From: CAMPJM01 sp964440915
GTDB lineage: Bacteria; Bacteroidota; Bacteroidia; Cytophagales; Cyclobacteriaceae
Direction of reading: 5' to 3'
Length of the DNA stretch: 12,638 bases
Assembly: GCA_964440915.1 (NCBI GenBank)
Contig: CAYTTV010000079.1
Coordinates: forward strand, 1 to 12,638
Below are positions 1-5,702 of this stretch, one piece after another. The position numbers and the translations under genes were made by a program. The stretch's first letter is position 1, and each line of letters opens with the position of its first letter. Below the pieces are notes generated by a model. The model did no database searches. It was given only the letters and a program-made list of their open reading frames with translations, and was not told the DNA's origin.

Positions 1-17
1 GGGCATTTGAAATGCCC
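1..17. terminator. Short perfect hairpin at the window edge, possible terminator
   Basis: An inverted repeat with 8-base arms (GGGCATTT, 1-8, and AAATGCCC, 10-17) around a single central G. It lies downstream of the minus-strand AraC gene (stop at 170) and could end that transcript or that of a gene outside the window. No convincing U-tract follows on either strand, so the terminator role is inferred. The rest of 18-169 holds only a T-run (64-70) and an 8-bp inverted pair (TATACCTT 102-109 / AAGGTATA 159-166). I see no gene there. Confidence 0.35.
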
Positions 18-169
18 GGTTCATGAATCCGGACTAGCAAGGGAACTCTTTCGATACGCTCTCTTTTTTTGGTTCTACCTGGTCAGTTTTTGTATTTTTC
101 ATATACCTTCAAACAATTTGTCTAGGTGGAAGGGACTTTGCCAAATAACGAAGTCTTAAAGGTATACCA

Positions 170-1042
170 CTATGTCAAATGTTTGGAATACTGCTTGATA
201 TATTCCGTAGGCGATATATTTTTAAGCAATTTGAACTGCCTGTTGAAATTTGAGACATTATTAAAGCCAGCTTCAAAACATACACCTGCCACCGTGTAGT
301 TATTCTCTATAAGTAATTTACAAGCATAGCCAATACGCACCTCATTCAAATATTGGATAAAAGTTTTCTTTTGGTAGTGTTTGAAATACCTGCTGAAAGA
401 TGAAGGGTTCATGTTGGCGAAATTGGCTACTTTTTCTAATGAAATATCCTCTTTGAAGTTATTCATGATATATCCATGAATACGCGCCATTTTGCTGTTG
501 TGGATTTCTTGAAATGAATCCACGTAGCTGGAGCTAGAAAGGAGTTGGTAGTCTTTGGACTTTGAAAGCTCACGCAAAACGCTGATGAATATCATTAGCC
601 TTTCGTAACCTCTTGCCTCAAACATCTTGTTTACCTTTTCTATGATAGCATCTGAGGAATCTTTGTTGAACTTTATGCCTCGTTGCGCTCTTTCCAACAA
701 TTTATTGATGCTGGACATTTCGGGAATCTTAAAGAGGTCTCCTGCAAAATTTTCATGAAAATGGATTACATGGGCTTTTGCCATGAGATCAGGGTTGCCC
801 TCAAAATAAAGCTTGTCATTGAGCCATAAGTGAGGCAAATTTTTTCCTATCAATATGATTTCTCCAACTTCAAATTTATCTATATTGTCACCGACAAACC
901 GGGTTCCGGTACTTTCTAATATAATCACCAGTTCCAATTCTGGATGGTAATGCCAGATTTTTAAAAAATTGGCATATGATTGACTCTCCAATTTAAAAGA
1001 ACTGGTTTCGTCAAAGTGCTTGTTTAAAAGTTGTGGTTTCAT
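170..1042 (-). CDS. AraC-family transcriptional regulator (cupin sensor + two HTH), probable regulator of the fucose/lactate genes
   Basis: A 290-residue one-component transcription factor. The N-terminal half is a cupin-type ligand-binding domain (about residues 10-110), with HYHPELEL at 31-38 and LPHLW at 69-73 as typical metal/sugar-pocket strands. The C-terminal AraC DNA-binding domain covers about 185-285: first helix-turn-helix about 201-222 (SLEKVANFANMNPSSFSRYF) and second about 250-271, ending in the family signature GFNNVSNFNRQFK and SPTEYI. The start ATG (1040-1042) is the first in frame before the cupin fold and gives a normal family length. It is transcribed away from fuconate dehydratase across a 198-base shared control region, the usual arrangement for a regulator of the adjacent catabolic genes. 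A 35-bp element in that region recurs before the mutarotase-lut operon and is the best candidate binding site. Family assignment is firm; effector (fucose, fuconate or a downstream acid) and activator role are inferred. Confidence 0.93.
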   Translation of the reverse strand: MKPQLLNKHFDETSSFKLESQSYANFLKIWHYHPELELVIILESTGTRFVGDNIDKFEVGEIILIGKNLPHLWLNDKLYFEGNPDLMAKAHVIHFHENFAGDLFKIPEMSSINKLLERAQRGIKFNKDSSDAIIEKVNKMFEARGYERLMIFISVLRELSKSKDYQLLSSSSYVDSFQEIHNSKMARIHGYIMNNFKEDISLEKVANFANMNPSSFSRYFKHYQKKTFIQYLNEVRIGYACKLLIENNYTVAGVCFEAGFNNVSNFNRQFKLLKNISPTEYIKQYSKHLT

Positions 1043-1077
1043 AAATAGATAATCCTATCACATCAAAAACTCTGCTA

Positions 1078-1105
1078 TAAATATAGGGCTATTTTTCAGC
1101 AGCAA
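1078..1105 (-). promoter_or_regulatory. Candidate promoter of the AraC regulator gene
   Basis: On the minus strand a TTG (complement of 1103-1105) is followed after 17 bases by TATATTTA (complement of 1078-1085), fitting the Bacteroidota -33 TTG / -7 TAnnTTTR pattern. The box is about 35 bases ahead of the regulator's ATG. AT-rich background makes a chance match possible. Confidence 0.3.
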
Positions 1106-1146
1106 TGATATTAATTGTGAACAATTCGGCCAGAGCAGGAAGGCTA

Positions 1147-1181
1147 TGCAAAAAAAGTATCATTAATAGCCAAAATTTAAG
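1147..1181 (+). promoter_or_regulatory. Copy 1 of a 35-bp repeated element, candidate AraC-regulator operator
   Basis: The element reads TGCAAAA-n-AAGTATCAT-nnn-TAG-n-CAAAA-n-TTA-n-G. It matches 28 of 35 positions of a second copy at 4307-4341, ahead of the mutarotase-lut operon. It ends 23 bases upstream of a -7-like box (1205-1212), where class II activators of the AraC family usually bind, next to or over the -33 region. The length fits two adjacent AraC-type half-sites. That the neighbouring regulator binds here is inference. Confidence 0.6.
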
Positions 1182-1212
1182 TTGAGGCGAGGCTGCTACG
1201 ATGATACCTTTA
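1182..1212 (+). promoter_or_regulatory. Candidate promoter of fuconate dehydratase
   Basis: A TTG at 1182-1184 and TACCTTTA at 1205-1212, 20 bases apart, fit the Bacteroidota -33/-7 consensus (TTTG / TAnnTTTG) apart from a final A instead of G. The implied transcription start near 1218 leaves a leader of about 22 nt before the TTG start at 1241. The -7 box has the same form and the same distance from the 35-bp element as at the second operon. Confidence 0.5.
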
Positions 1213-1240
1213 CAATTGTTGAAATAAATTATAAACTATT

Positions 1241-2566
1241 TTGAAGACCTTGAAAATAACTTCTATAGAAATAAAGGACGTAAGGTTTCCGACAAGTAAA
1301 TCTTTAGACGGTTCAGATGCCATGAATAAGGATCCGGACTATTCCGCCGCTTACCTGATTATCAAGACTGACGATCCTAGGTATGAGGGACACGGTTTAA
1401 CGTTTACCATAGGGAGAGGTAATGAGGTATGTGTTGCCGCTATAAAATCGCTTTCCTATTTGCTAATAGGCAAATCATTAAGTGATTTAACTTCCGATAT
1501 GGCCGGCTTTTGGCGCATGATTACTGGCGACAGCCAACTGCGCTGGTTGGGACCAGATAAGGGCGTTATTCATCTGGCAACTGGAGCAGTGGTGAATGCA
1601 GTTTGGGATTTATATGCCAAAGTAGAGGGCAAACCTTTATGGAAACTTTTGGCCGACATGTCACCCGAGCAGCTGGTAGCCTGTATAGATTTCACCTACA
1701 TTGAAGATGTCATTACTCCGGAAGAAGCCGTTGCTCTGTTGTCAAAGTTGGAAGGCACTAAACAAGAGAGAATCGACTACCTTATAAAAAATGGCTATCC
1801 AGCATATACTACATCTGCGGGATGGTTGGGATATTCTGAAGAAAAATTGAGAAGGCTGTGCAGGGAAGCAAAAGCAGATGGTTGGACACACTTAAAGATG
1901 AAGGTGGGCAATGACATCAATCAGGATGTGCGACGTGCGGAGATTATTAGGGAAGAAATAGGAGAGGACATTAAGCTGATGATGGATGCCAATCAGAAGT
2001 GGGGCGTAGACGAAGCCATTGAAAATATGGCAAAACTGGCGCGTTTTGATCCTTGGTGGATTGAGGAACCTACCAGCCCGGATGATGTTTTAGGCCATGG
2101 CACTATTGCAAAGGCTATAGCACCGATCAAAGTCGCTACAGGAGAACATTGCCAGAACAGGATCATGTTTAAGCAGTTCCTCCAAAGCGGCGCTATGAAC
2201 ATCTGTCAGATTGATAGTTGTAGGGTGGGAGGCGTAAACGAGGTGCTGAGTATACTTCTGATGGCCGCGAAATTCAATGTCCCAGTTTGTCCTCATGCTG
2301 GAGGAGTGGGTTTGTGTGAATATGTGCAACATTTGTCCATGATTGATTTTATTGCCATCAGCGGAAGCCTTGAGAATCGTATAATAGAATATGTGGATCA
2401 TCTCCATGAACATTTCCTTGACCCTGTGAAGATTCGAAATGGCAACTATGTAGTTCCTCAGATGCCCGGTTATAGTATTGAAATGAAGACTCAATCCTTA
2501 AAAGATTATGCATTTCCTGAGGGAAAGGTTTGGAAGGAAATAACAGCGGAAGCAATCCTTCATTGA
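1241..2566 (+). CDS. fucD: L-fuconate dehydratase (enolase superfamily)
   Basis: A cytosolic Mg2+-dependent enzyme that removes water from L-fuconate to give 2-keto-3-deoxy-L-fuconate. The 441 residues match the length of characterised fuconate dehydratases (Xanthomonas enzyme, human ENOSF1 family). Recognisable blocks are VRFPTSKSLDGSDAMN near residues 14-29 and the barrel motifs. The active-site set is complete: KxK acid/base lysines K219 and K221, metal ligands D249, E275 and E302, and general base/acid H352, each shifted by one from the Xanthomonas numbering as I remember it. The start is TTG: an in-frame stop at 1232-1234 excludes a longer protein, and the first internal ATG (residue 28) would cut off the conserved N-terminal strand. 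The gene follows a candidate AraC operator and promoter and is followed by fucP after 182 bases. Galactonate- or rhamnonate-type relatives act on similar acids, but the N-terminal signature and the FucP neighbour favour fuconate. Confidence 0.93.
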   Translation: MKTLKITSIEIKDVRFPTSKSLDGSDAMNKDPDYSAAYLIIKTDDPRYEGHGLTFTIGRGNEVCVAAIKSLSYLLIGKSLSDLTSDMAGFWRMITGDSQLRWLGPDKGVIHLATGAVVNAVWDLYAKVEGKPLWKLLADMSPEQLVACIDFTYIEDVITPEEAVALLSKLEGTKQERIDYLIKNGYPAYTTSAGWLGYSEEKLRRLCREAKADGWTHLKMKVGNDINQDVRRAEIIREEIGEDIKLMMDANQKWGVDEAIENMAKLARFDPWWIEEPTSPDDVLGHGTIAKAIAPIKVATGEHCQNRIMFKQFLQSGAMNICQIDSCRVGGVNEVLSILLMAAKFNVPVCPHAGGVGLCEYVQHLSMIDFIAISGSLENRIIEYVDHLHEHFLDPVKIRNGNYVVPQMPGYSIEMKTQSLKDYAFPEGKVWKEITAEAILH

Positions 2567-2591
2567 AGTGATGAATAATTCATCACTTCAA
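2563..2591 (+). terminator. Perfect 14-bp palindrome overlapping the fucD stop codon, possible terminator
   Basis: Arms TTGAAGTGATGAAT (2563-2576) and ATTCATCACTTCAA (2578-2591) are perfect complements around one A, giving a stem of about 12 bp with a short loop. It includes the fuconate dehydratase stop codon (2564-2566). No clean U-tract follows (only an A-rich stretch about 2598-2610), so it may be a terminator, an mRNA 3'-end stabiliser that tunes fucD against fucP, or a protein-binding palindrome. Confidence 0.45.
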
Positions 2592-2626
2592 CCGACCTAA
2601 AAATAAAATATCGTGCGGTGTGCTGC

Positions 2627-2658
2627 TGCAAAATTGCATGCATACCGTTAGAAAATAC
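2627..2658 (+). promoter_or_regulatory. Weak, differently spaced relative of the 35-bp element upstream of fucP
   Basis: TGCAAAA (2627-2633), CAT (2641-2643) and TAG followed by AAAA (2649-2655) recur in the same order as in the two strong copies, but with two extra bases between CAT and TAG and no match in the AAGTAT part. A -7-like TATTTTTA lies at 2673-2680, at a different distance from that at the strong copies. It may be a degenerate operator for fucP or chance similarity in AT-rich DNA. Confidence 0.22.
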
Positions 2659-2748
2659 AAACGTTTTCGGAGTATTTTTAAATGCTCTTCATAAATGGAT
2701 AGAGGAATCTGCCCATTCAAATTTTAATTAGAGATTATTTAAATATAA

Positions 2749-4035
2749 ATGGCTACTAAAATTAAAACTCCAGTTCTTCCTTTTATTCTGATCACGAGCC
2801 TTTTTTTGATGTGGGGGTTAGCAAATAATATGACGGATACGTTGCTTGCCGCCTTCAAGAGGATCCTGAGTATGACGGATTTTCAGACTTCTTGGATTCA
2901 AATTGCATTTTATGGTTCTTATTTTTGCCTTGCTTTGCCAGCAGCCATGCTTATTAAGAAGTTCTCTTATAAAGCTGGCGTCCTTGCCGGATTAGGGATT
3001 TTTATATTAGGAGCATTGCTTTTTTACCCTGCGAGCATCAGCATGAGTTATTCGTTTTTCCTTATCGCCCTTTTTGTTTTAGCTGGAGGCTTATCTATAT
3101 TAGAAACTGCTGCAAATCCCTATATCATTGCTATGGGGCCGGAGGAAACAGGCACTCGACGTTTAAACTTAGCGCAATCTTTCAACCCTGTAGGCTCTAT
3201 CTTAGGGGTGTTTTTAAGCAAAGTTTTTATTCTCTCGCAATTAAATGAAGCAAGTGCAGAAACTCGTGCAACCATGAGCCAAGAAGCACTGAATTCTATA
3301 CAGACTCAGGAGTTTTCTGCAGTCATGATCCCTTATGTCGGCGTAGCTGTTTTTCTTTTAGCACTTTGGGTCCTTATAGCCGTGGTGAAAATGCCCAGAT
3401 ATAGTGATACTAATGAACCGTTTAATATTGGACCTTCCGTCAAACGACTGTCAAAAAATTCCAAATATGTCTGGGGGGTAGTAGCCCAGTTTTTTTATGT
3501 GGGCGCCCAGATAGGAGTATGGTCCTATTCTATCCGCTATGTGATGGAAGAATTGCAAGTAAATGAAAGTGAAGCGGCTAATTATTACATGGTGGCCTTG
3601 GTTTTGTTTGCCGCTTCAAGGTTTATCTGTACGGCGTTGATGAGGTTTGTTTCACCTGAAAAATTACTCATTAGCTTAGCAACTTTAGCAATAGCCTGCA
3701 CAGGTGTGGTGATATTTTCAGGGGGTATTGTAGGAGTATATGCCTTAACTGCAATTTCAGGCTGTATGTCTCTTATGTTTCCTACTATCTATGGCCTCGC
3801 AGTGGGCGGTTTAGGTAAAGACACAAAAATTGCAGGGTCAGGGCTAATTATGGCGATTCTAGGAGGAGCTGTCCTTACTTCTATACAGGGGCAGGTTTCG
3901 GATATTACTGGAAATATTAAAATCTCTTTCGTTGTCCCCCTGACCTGTTTCTTAGTGGTGGCCATTTTTGGCATTATTATTTATAGCAACAAAACTAAGA
4001 CGCTAAAACATAAGAATTTCAGCACATCCTCATAA
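2749..4035 (+). CDS. fucP: L-fucose:H+ symporter (FucP type, major facilitator superfamily)
   Basis: An inner-membrane proton-coupled sugar importer of 428 residues with twelve predicted helices (E. coli FucP has 438). FucP hallmarks are clear: MWGLANNMTD near residues 21-30 with D30 at the place of the proton-linked D46 of E. coli FucP; ILETAANPY (117-125) with E119 at the place of E135; and RLNLAQSFNPVGS (138-150) with N146 at the place of N162. GLANN...LETAANP is shared with glucose/galactose GluP relatives, so specificity rests partly on the neighbouring fuconate dehydratase and mutarotase. The ATG at 2749 opens the hydrophilic N-terminus directly before helix 1. The 182-base gap after fucD holds a palindrome and a possible promoter, so it may be co-transcribed or have its own start. 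A long hairpin follows at 4051-4096. Confidence 0.92.
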   Translation: MATKIKTPVLPFILITSLFLMWGLANNMTDTLLAAFKRILSMTDFQTSWIQIAFYGSYFCLALPAAMLIKKFSYKAGVLAGLGIFILGALLFYPASISMSYSFFLIALFVLAGGLSILETAANPYIIAMGPEETGTRRLNLAQSFNPVGSILGVFLSKVFILSQLNEASAETRATMSQEALNSIQTQEFSAVMIPYVGVAVFLLALWVLIAVVKMPRYSDTNEPFNIGPSVKRLSKNSKYVWGVVAQFFYVGAQIGVWSYSIRYVMEELQVNESEAANYYMVALVLFAASRFICTALMRFVSPEKLLISLATLAIACTGVVIFSGGIVGVYALTAISGCMSLMFPTIYGLAVGGLGKDTKIAGSGLIMAILGGAVLTSIQGQVSDITGNIKISFVVPLTCFLVVAIFGIIIYSNKTKTLKHKNFSTSS

Positions 4036-4050
4036 GGGGCATTAGAATAA

Positions 4051-4096
4051 GGATAAAGTAAAACGATGGTATTCATATCCAGGTTTTGCTTTGTCC
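4051..4096 (+). terminator. Long hairpin after fucP, probable terminator
   Basis: GGATAAAGTAAAAC (4051-4064) pairs along its full 14 bases with GTTTTGCTTTGTCC (4083-4096), counting two G-U wobbles, around an 18-base loop. It begins 16 bases after the fucP stop. The two wobbles mean the structure is better on the RNA of this strand than on the opposite strand, which supports an RNA role. A strong U-tract is missing. Confidence 0.55.
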
Positions 4097-4306
4097 ACTT
4101 CTAAGTTCGAACGGCTTCTCTACTATGCGTTAAGAAAGATGTTTCTCGCAGGAGGAGTTTTTTTCAATTCCTTTTTTACACGCAAAAGATTTAGTTTCTA
4201 TTCAACTCAGGGCAGCATGGTACATTTTCTATCTATACAATTTTAACCCCGGTTCCTCCTATTGCTTTGCTAATATTTCCCCTGACAATAAGAGTTAGTT
4301 GAATAT

Positions 4307-4341
4307 TGCAAAATAAGTATCATGTGTAGTCAAAAATTAGG
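4307..4341 (+). promoter_or_regulatory. Copy 2 of the 35-bp repeated element, candidate AraC-regulator operator
   Basis: It is 28/35 identical to the copy at 1147-1181: TGCAAAA-n-AAGTATCAT-nnn-TAG-n-CAAAA-n-TTA-n-G. The conserved blocks are separated by variable triplets or single bases, as expected for a protein-binding site rather than a recent duplication. The start of the element is 58 bases from the following -7-like box in both places. Confidence 0.6.
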
Positions 4342-4344
4342 TAG

Positions 4345-4372
4345 TTGGAAAATAAGGTATTCTATAACTTTA
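4345..4372 (+). promoter_or_regulatory. Candidate promoter of the mutarotase-lut operon
   Basis: TTG (4345-4347) and TAACTTTA (4365-4372), 17 bases apart, form a Bacteroidota-like -33/-7 pair just downstream of the repeated element. The box has the same TAnCTTTA form as that at fucD. The predicted start near 4378 lies about 200 bases before the mutarotase ATG, an unusually long leader compared with about 22 nt at fucD. Confidence 0.42.
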
Positions 4373-4581
4373 TTAAATGTCAGGTAGTAATCGAGGAAAA
4401 TGATAGTTGTATTGAATCGATCGACCTATTGACATGAAGAAAGTATTTATATGACTGGAACAAGGTTAAAAAAAAGTAATGTTTTGGTACATAATAAAAA
4501 TGGGTTTTTGGATCGGGTAGGGGCTGATTATTTATAAGGTACCATGTAATAAATATTAGGATAAGTTAAAGAATACAATCG

Positions 4582-4920
4582 ATGATAAAGTGTTTTGCTC
4601 TGACTTTGGATCTTAAGAATGATCCGGTTTTAATACAAGAATATGAAGACTACCATAAAGCGGTATGGCCTGAAATCAAAGAGAGTATACTAAGAGCAGG
4701 CGTTTTGTGTATGGAGATATACAGGTGGGAAAATCGCTTGTTTATGACTATGGAGGTCGATGAGACTTATACCCATAGGAGGAAAGCTGCCCTTGATGCT
4801 GAAAACCCAAAAGTACAGGAATGGGAAAACCTGATGGCAAAGTATCAGCAGACCTTACCAGGATCGCTGCCTGGAGAAAAGTGGCAACTAATGAAAAACA
4901 TATTCACTTTAAGGAGCTGA
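4582..4920 (+). CDS. RhaM-family (COG3254) sugar mutarotase, probably acting on L-fucose
   Basis: A small cytosolic enzyme of 112 residues (E. coli RhaM has 104) that interconverts alpha and beta anomers of 6-deoxy sugars, speeding delivery of the right anomer to the next enzyme. Family features: H25 in YEDYHKAVWPEI (21-32) at the place of the catalytic H22 of RhaM, W29-P30, the central strand CMEIYRWENRLFMTMEV (43-59) with Y47, and a C-terminal EKWQLMKNIFTL. Homologues are usually labelled L-rhamnose mutarotase, but members of this family in fucose clusters act on L-fucose; with FucP and fuconate dehydratase nearby and no rhamnose gene in view, fucose is preferred. The ATG at 4582 gives the standard N-terminus (MIKCFALTLDL). 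It heads an operon: lutA begins 17-38 bases later on the same strand. Confidence 0.88.
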   Translation: MIKCFALTLDLKNDPVLIQEYEDYHKAVWPEIKESILRAGVLCMEIYRWENRLFMTMEVDETYTHRRKAALDAENPKVQEWENLMAKYQQTLPGSLPGEKWQLMKNIFTLRS

Positions 4921-4958
4921 CTATAAGTAAGTTTTAGGTGTTGTTTAACAAAAAGCAA

Positions 4959-5699
4959 ATGGTTGTAGGGTTATTTATTCCATGTTACATAGACCAATTT
5001 TTTCCTGAGGTAGGGATTGCTTGTCTCAATCTACTAGAGAAACAGGGGATTAAGGTGGAATTTCCTTTAGACCAGACCTGTTGTGGGCAGCCTATGGCCA
5101 ATTCAGGATGTGAACAGGATGGACTTGCGGCGGCAAAACTATTGGTCAAAAACTTTCAACATCTTGACTTTGTTGTTTGTCCATCAGGAAGTTGTACCGC
5201 TCACGTTAGGGATCATTTTGACTTTCTTGAACAATCAGACGCTGTTAAAAAAGTGAGGGCAAATACTTATGAACTAACCGAATTTTTGGTAGATATATTA
5301 AAAGTAGAGCGGCTGGATGCATATTTCCCCTATAAGGTAGGATTTCATTCCAGTTGCCATGGACTACGCGGACTGAGTTTGGGACTGTCTTCTGAACTGA
5401 ATGGGACTCCATTCTCCAAGCCCCATCAGCTATTGAACATGGTTGAAGGAATTGAGCTTGTGGAGCTTTCACGAGAAGATGAGTGCTGTGGTTTTGGGGG
5501 TACGTTCGCTATCACAGAAGAGGCTATTTCGGTAAAAATGGGAAAGGATAGGATAGCCGATCACGAAACTCATGGTGCAGAAATAATTACTGGCGGAGAC
5601 ATGTCATGCCTGATGCACTTACAAGGTCTGTTAAAGAGAAAAAACAGTACAATGAAAGTGATGCATATTGCGGAAATTCTGAATCATTCTAAGCAGTAA
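4959..5699 (+). CDS. lutA: L-lactate utilisation protein LutA (CCG-domain Fe-S oxidoreductase subunit)
   Basis: A subunit of the LutABC (LldEFG) complex, a cytoplasmic or membrane-associated iron-sulfur enzyme that oxidises L-lactate to pyruvate. The 246 residues carry two cysteine-rich CCG modules: C41-C42 with CPSGSC (74-79), and SSCHG (131-135) with DECCGFGG (174-181) and SCLMHLQG (216-223). The family C-terminus VMHIAEILN is present. The start is chosen at ATG 4959 because family members begin about three residues before the 'LF-PCY-D-F-PEVG' strand; a GTG at 4938 in the same frame would add seven residues (MLFNKKQ) and cannot be excluded. It sits 38 bases after the mutarotase stop and 3 bases before lutB, clearly one operon. 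The lactate would be an end product of fucuronate-type cleavage of L-fucose, explaining its place here. Confidence 0.93.
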   Translation: MVVGLFIPCYIDQFFPEVGIACLNLLEKQGIKVEFPLDQTCCGQPMANSGCEQDGLAAAKLLVKNFQHLDFVVCPSGSCTAHVRDHFDFLEQSDAVKKVRANTYELTEFLVDILKVERLDAYFPYKVGFHSSCHGLRGLSLGLSSELNGTPFSKPHQLLNMVEGIELVELSREDECCGFGGTFAITEEAISVKMGKDRIADHETHGAEIITGGDMSCLMHLQGLLKRKNSTMKVMHIAEILNHSKQ

Positions 5700-5702
5700 A
5701 TT

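Larger units (their letters stand above)
4036..4581. other. 546-base gene-free stretch between fucP and the mutarotase-lut operon
   Basis: The stretch holds the hairpin after fucP (4051-4096), the second copy of the 35-bp element (4307-4341), a -7-like box (4365-4372) and a putative leader of about 200 nt. Only very short reading frames occur: 35 codons at 4139-4246, 6 codons at 4434-4454 (MKKVFI) and 28 codons at 4451-4537, the last two overlapping as ATGA. None has a recognisable domain. I see no clear remains of the missing fucose-pathway enzymes, although a badly decayed gene cannot be excluded. Confidence 0.6.

Noticed and set aside
1..45. Hairpin followed by GGTTCATGAATCC resembling a tRNA variable arm plus T-arm at the window edge
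   Set aside because: The T-loop would be two bases too long, lacks the invariant A58 context and the G53-C61 pair, and no acceptor stem or CCA follows.
1113..1126. AATTGT-GA-ACAATT inverted repeat in the AraC/fucD divergent region
   Set aside because: Six-base AT-rich arms are expected by chance here and the motif is not repeated before the second operon, unlike the 35-bp element.
2090..2494. Long reading frame on the minus strand inside fuconate dehydratase
   Set aside because: It lies wholly within a gene with a complete family-conserved sequence, has no recognisable domain and is a frame shadow.
4139..4246. 35-codon ORF in the gap after fucP
   Set aside because: Phenylalanine-rich sequence with no recognisable domain, no ribosome-binding signal and no partner; likely chance.
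4036..4581. Insertion sequence or other mobile element scar in the long gap
   Set aside because: No terminal inverted repeats, target duplication or transposase fragment visible; the repeated 35-bp element is better explained as a regulatory site.
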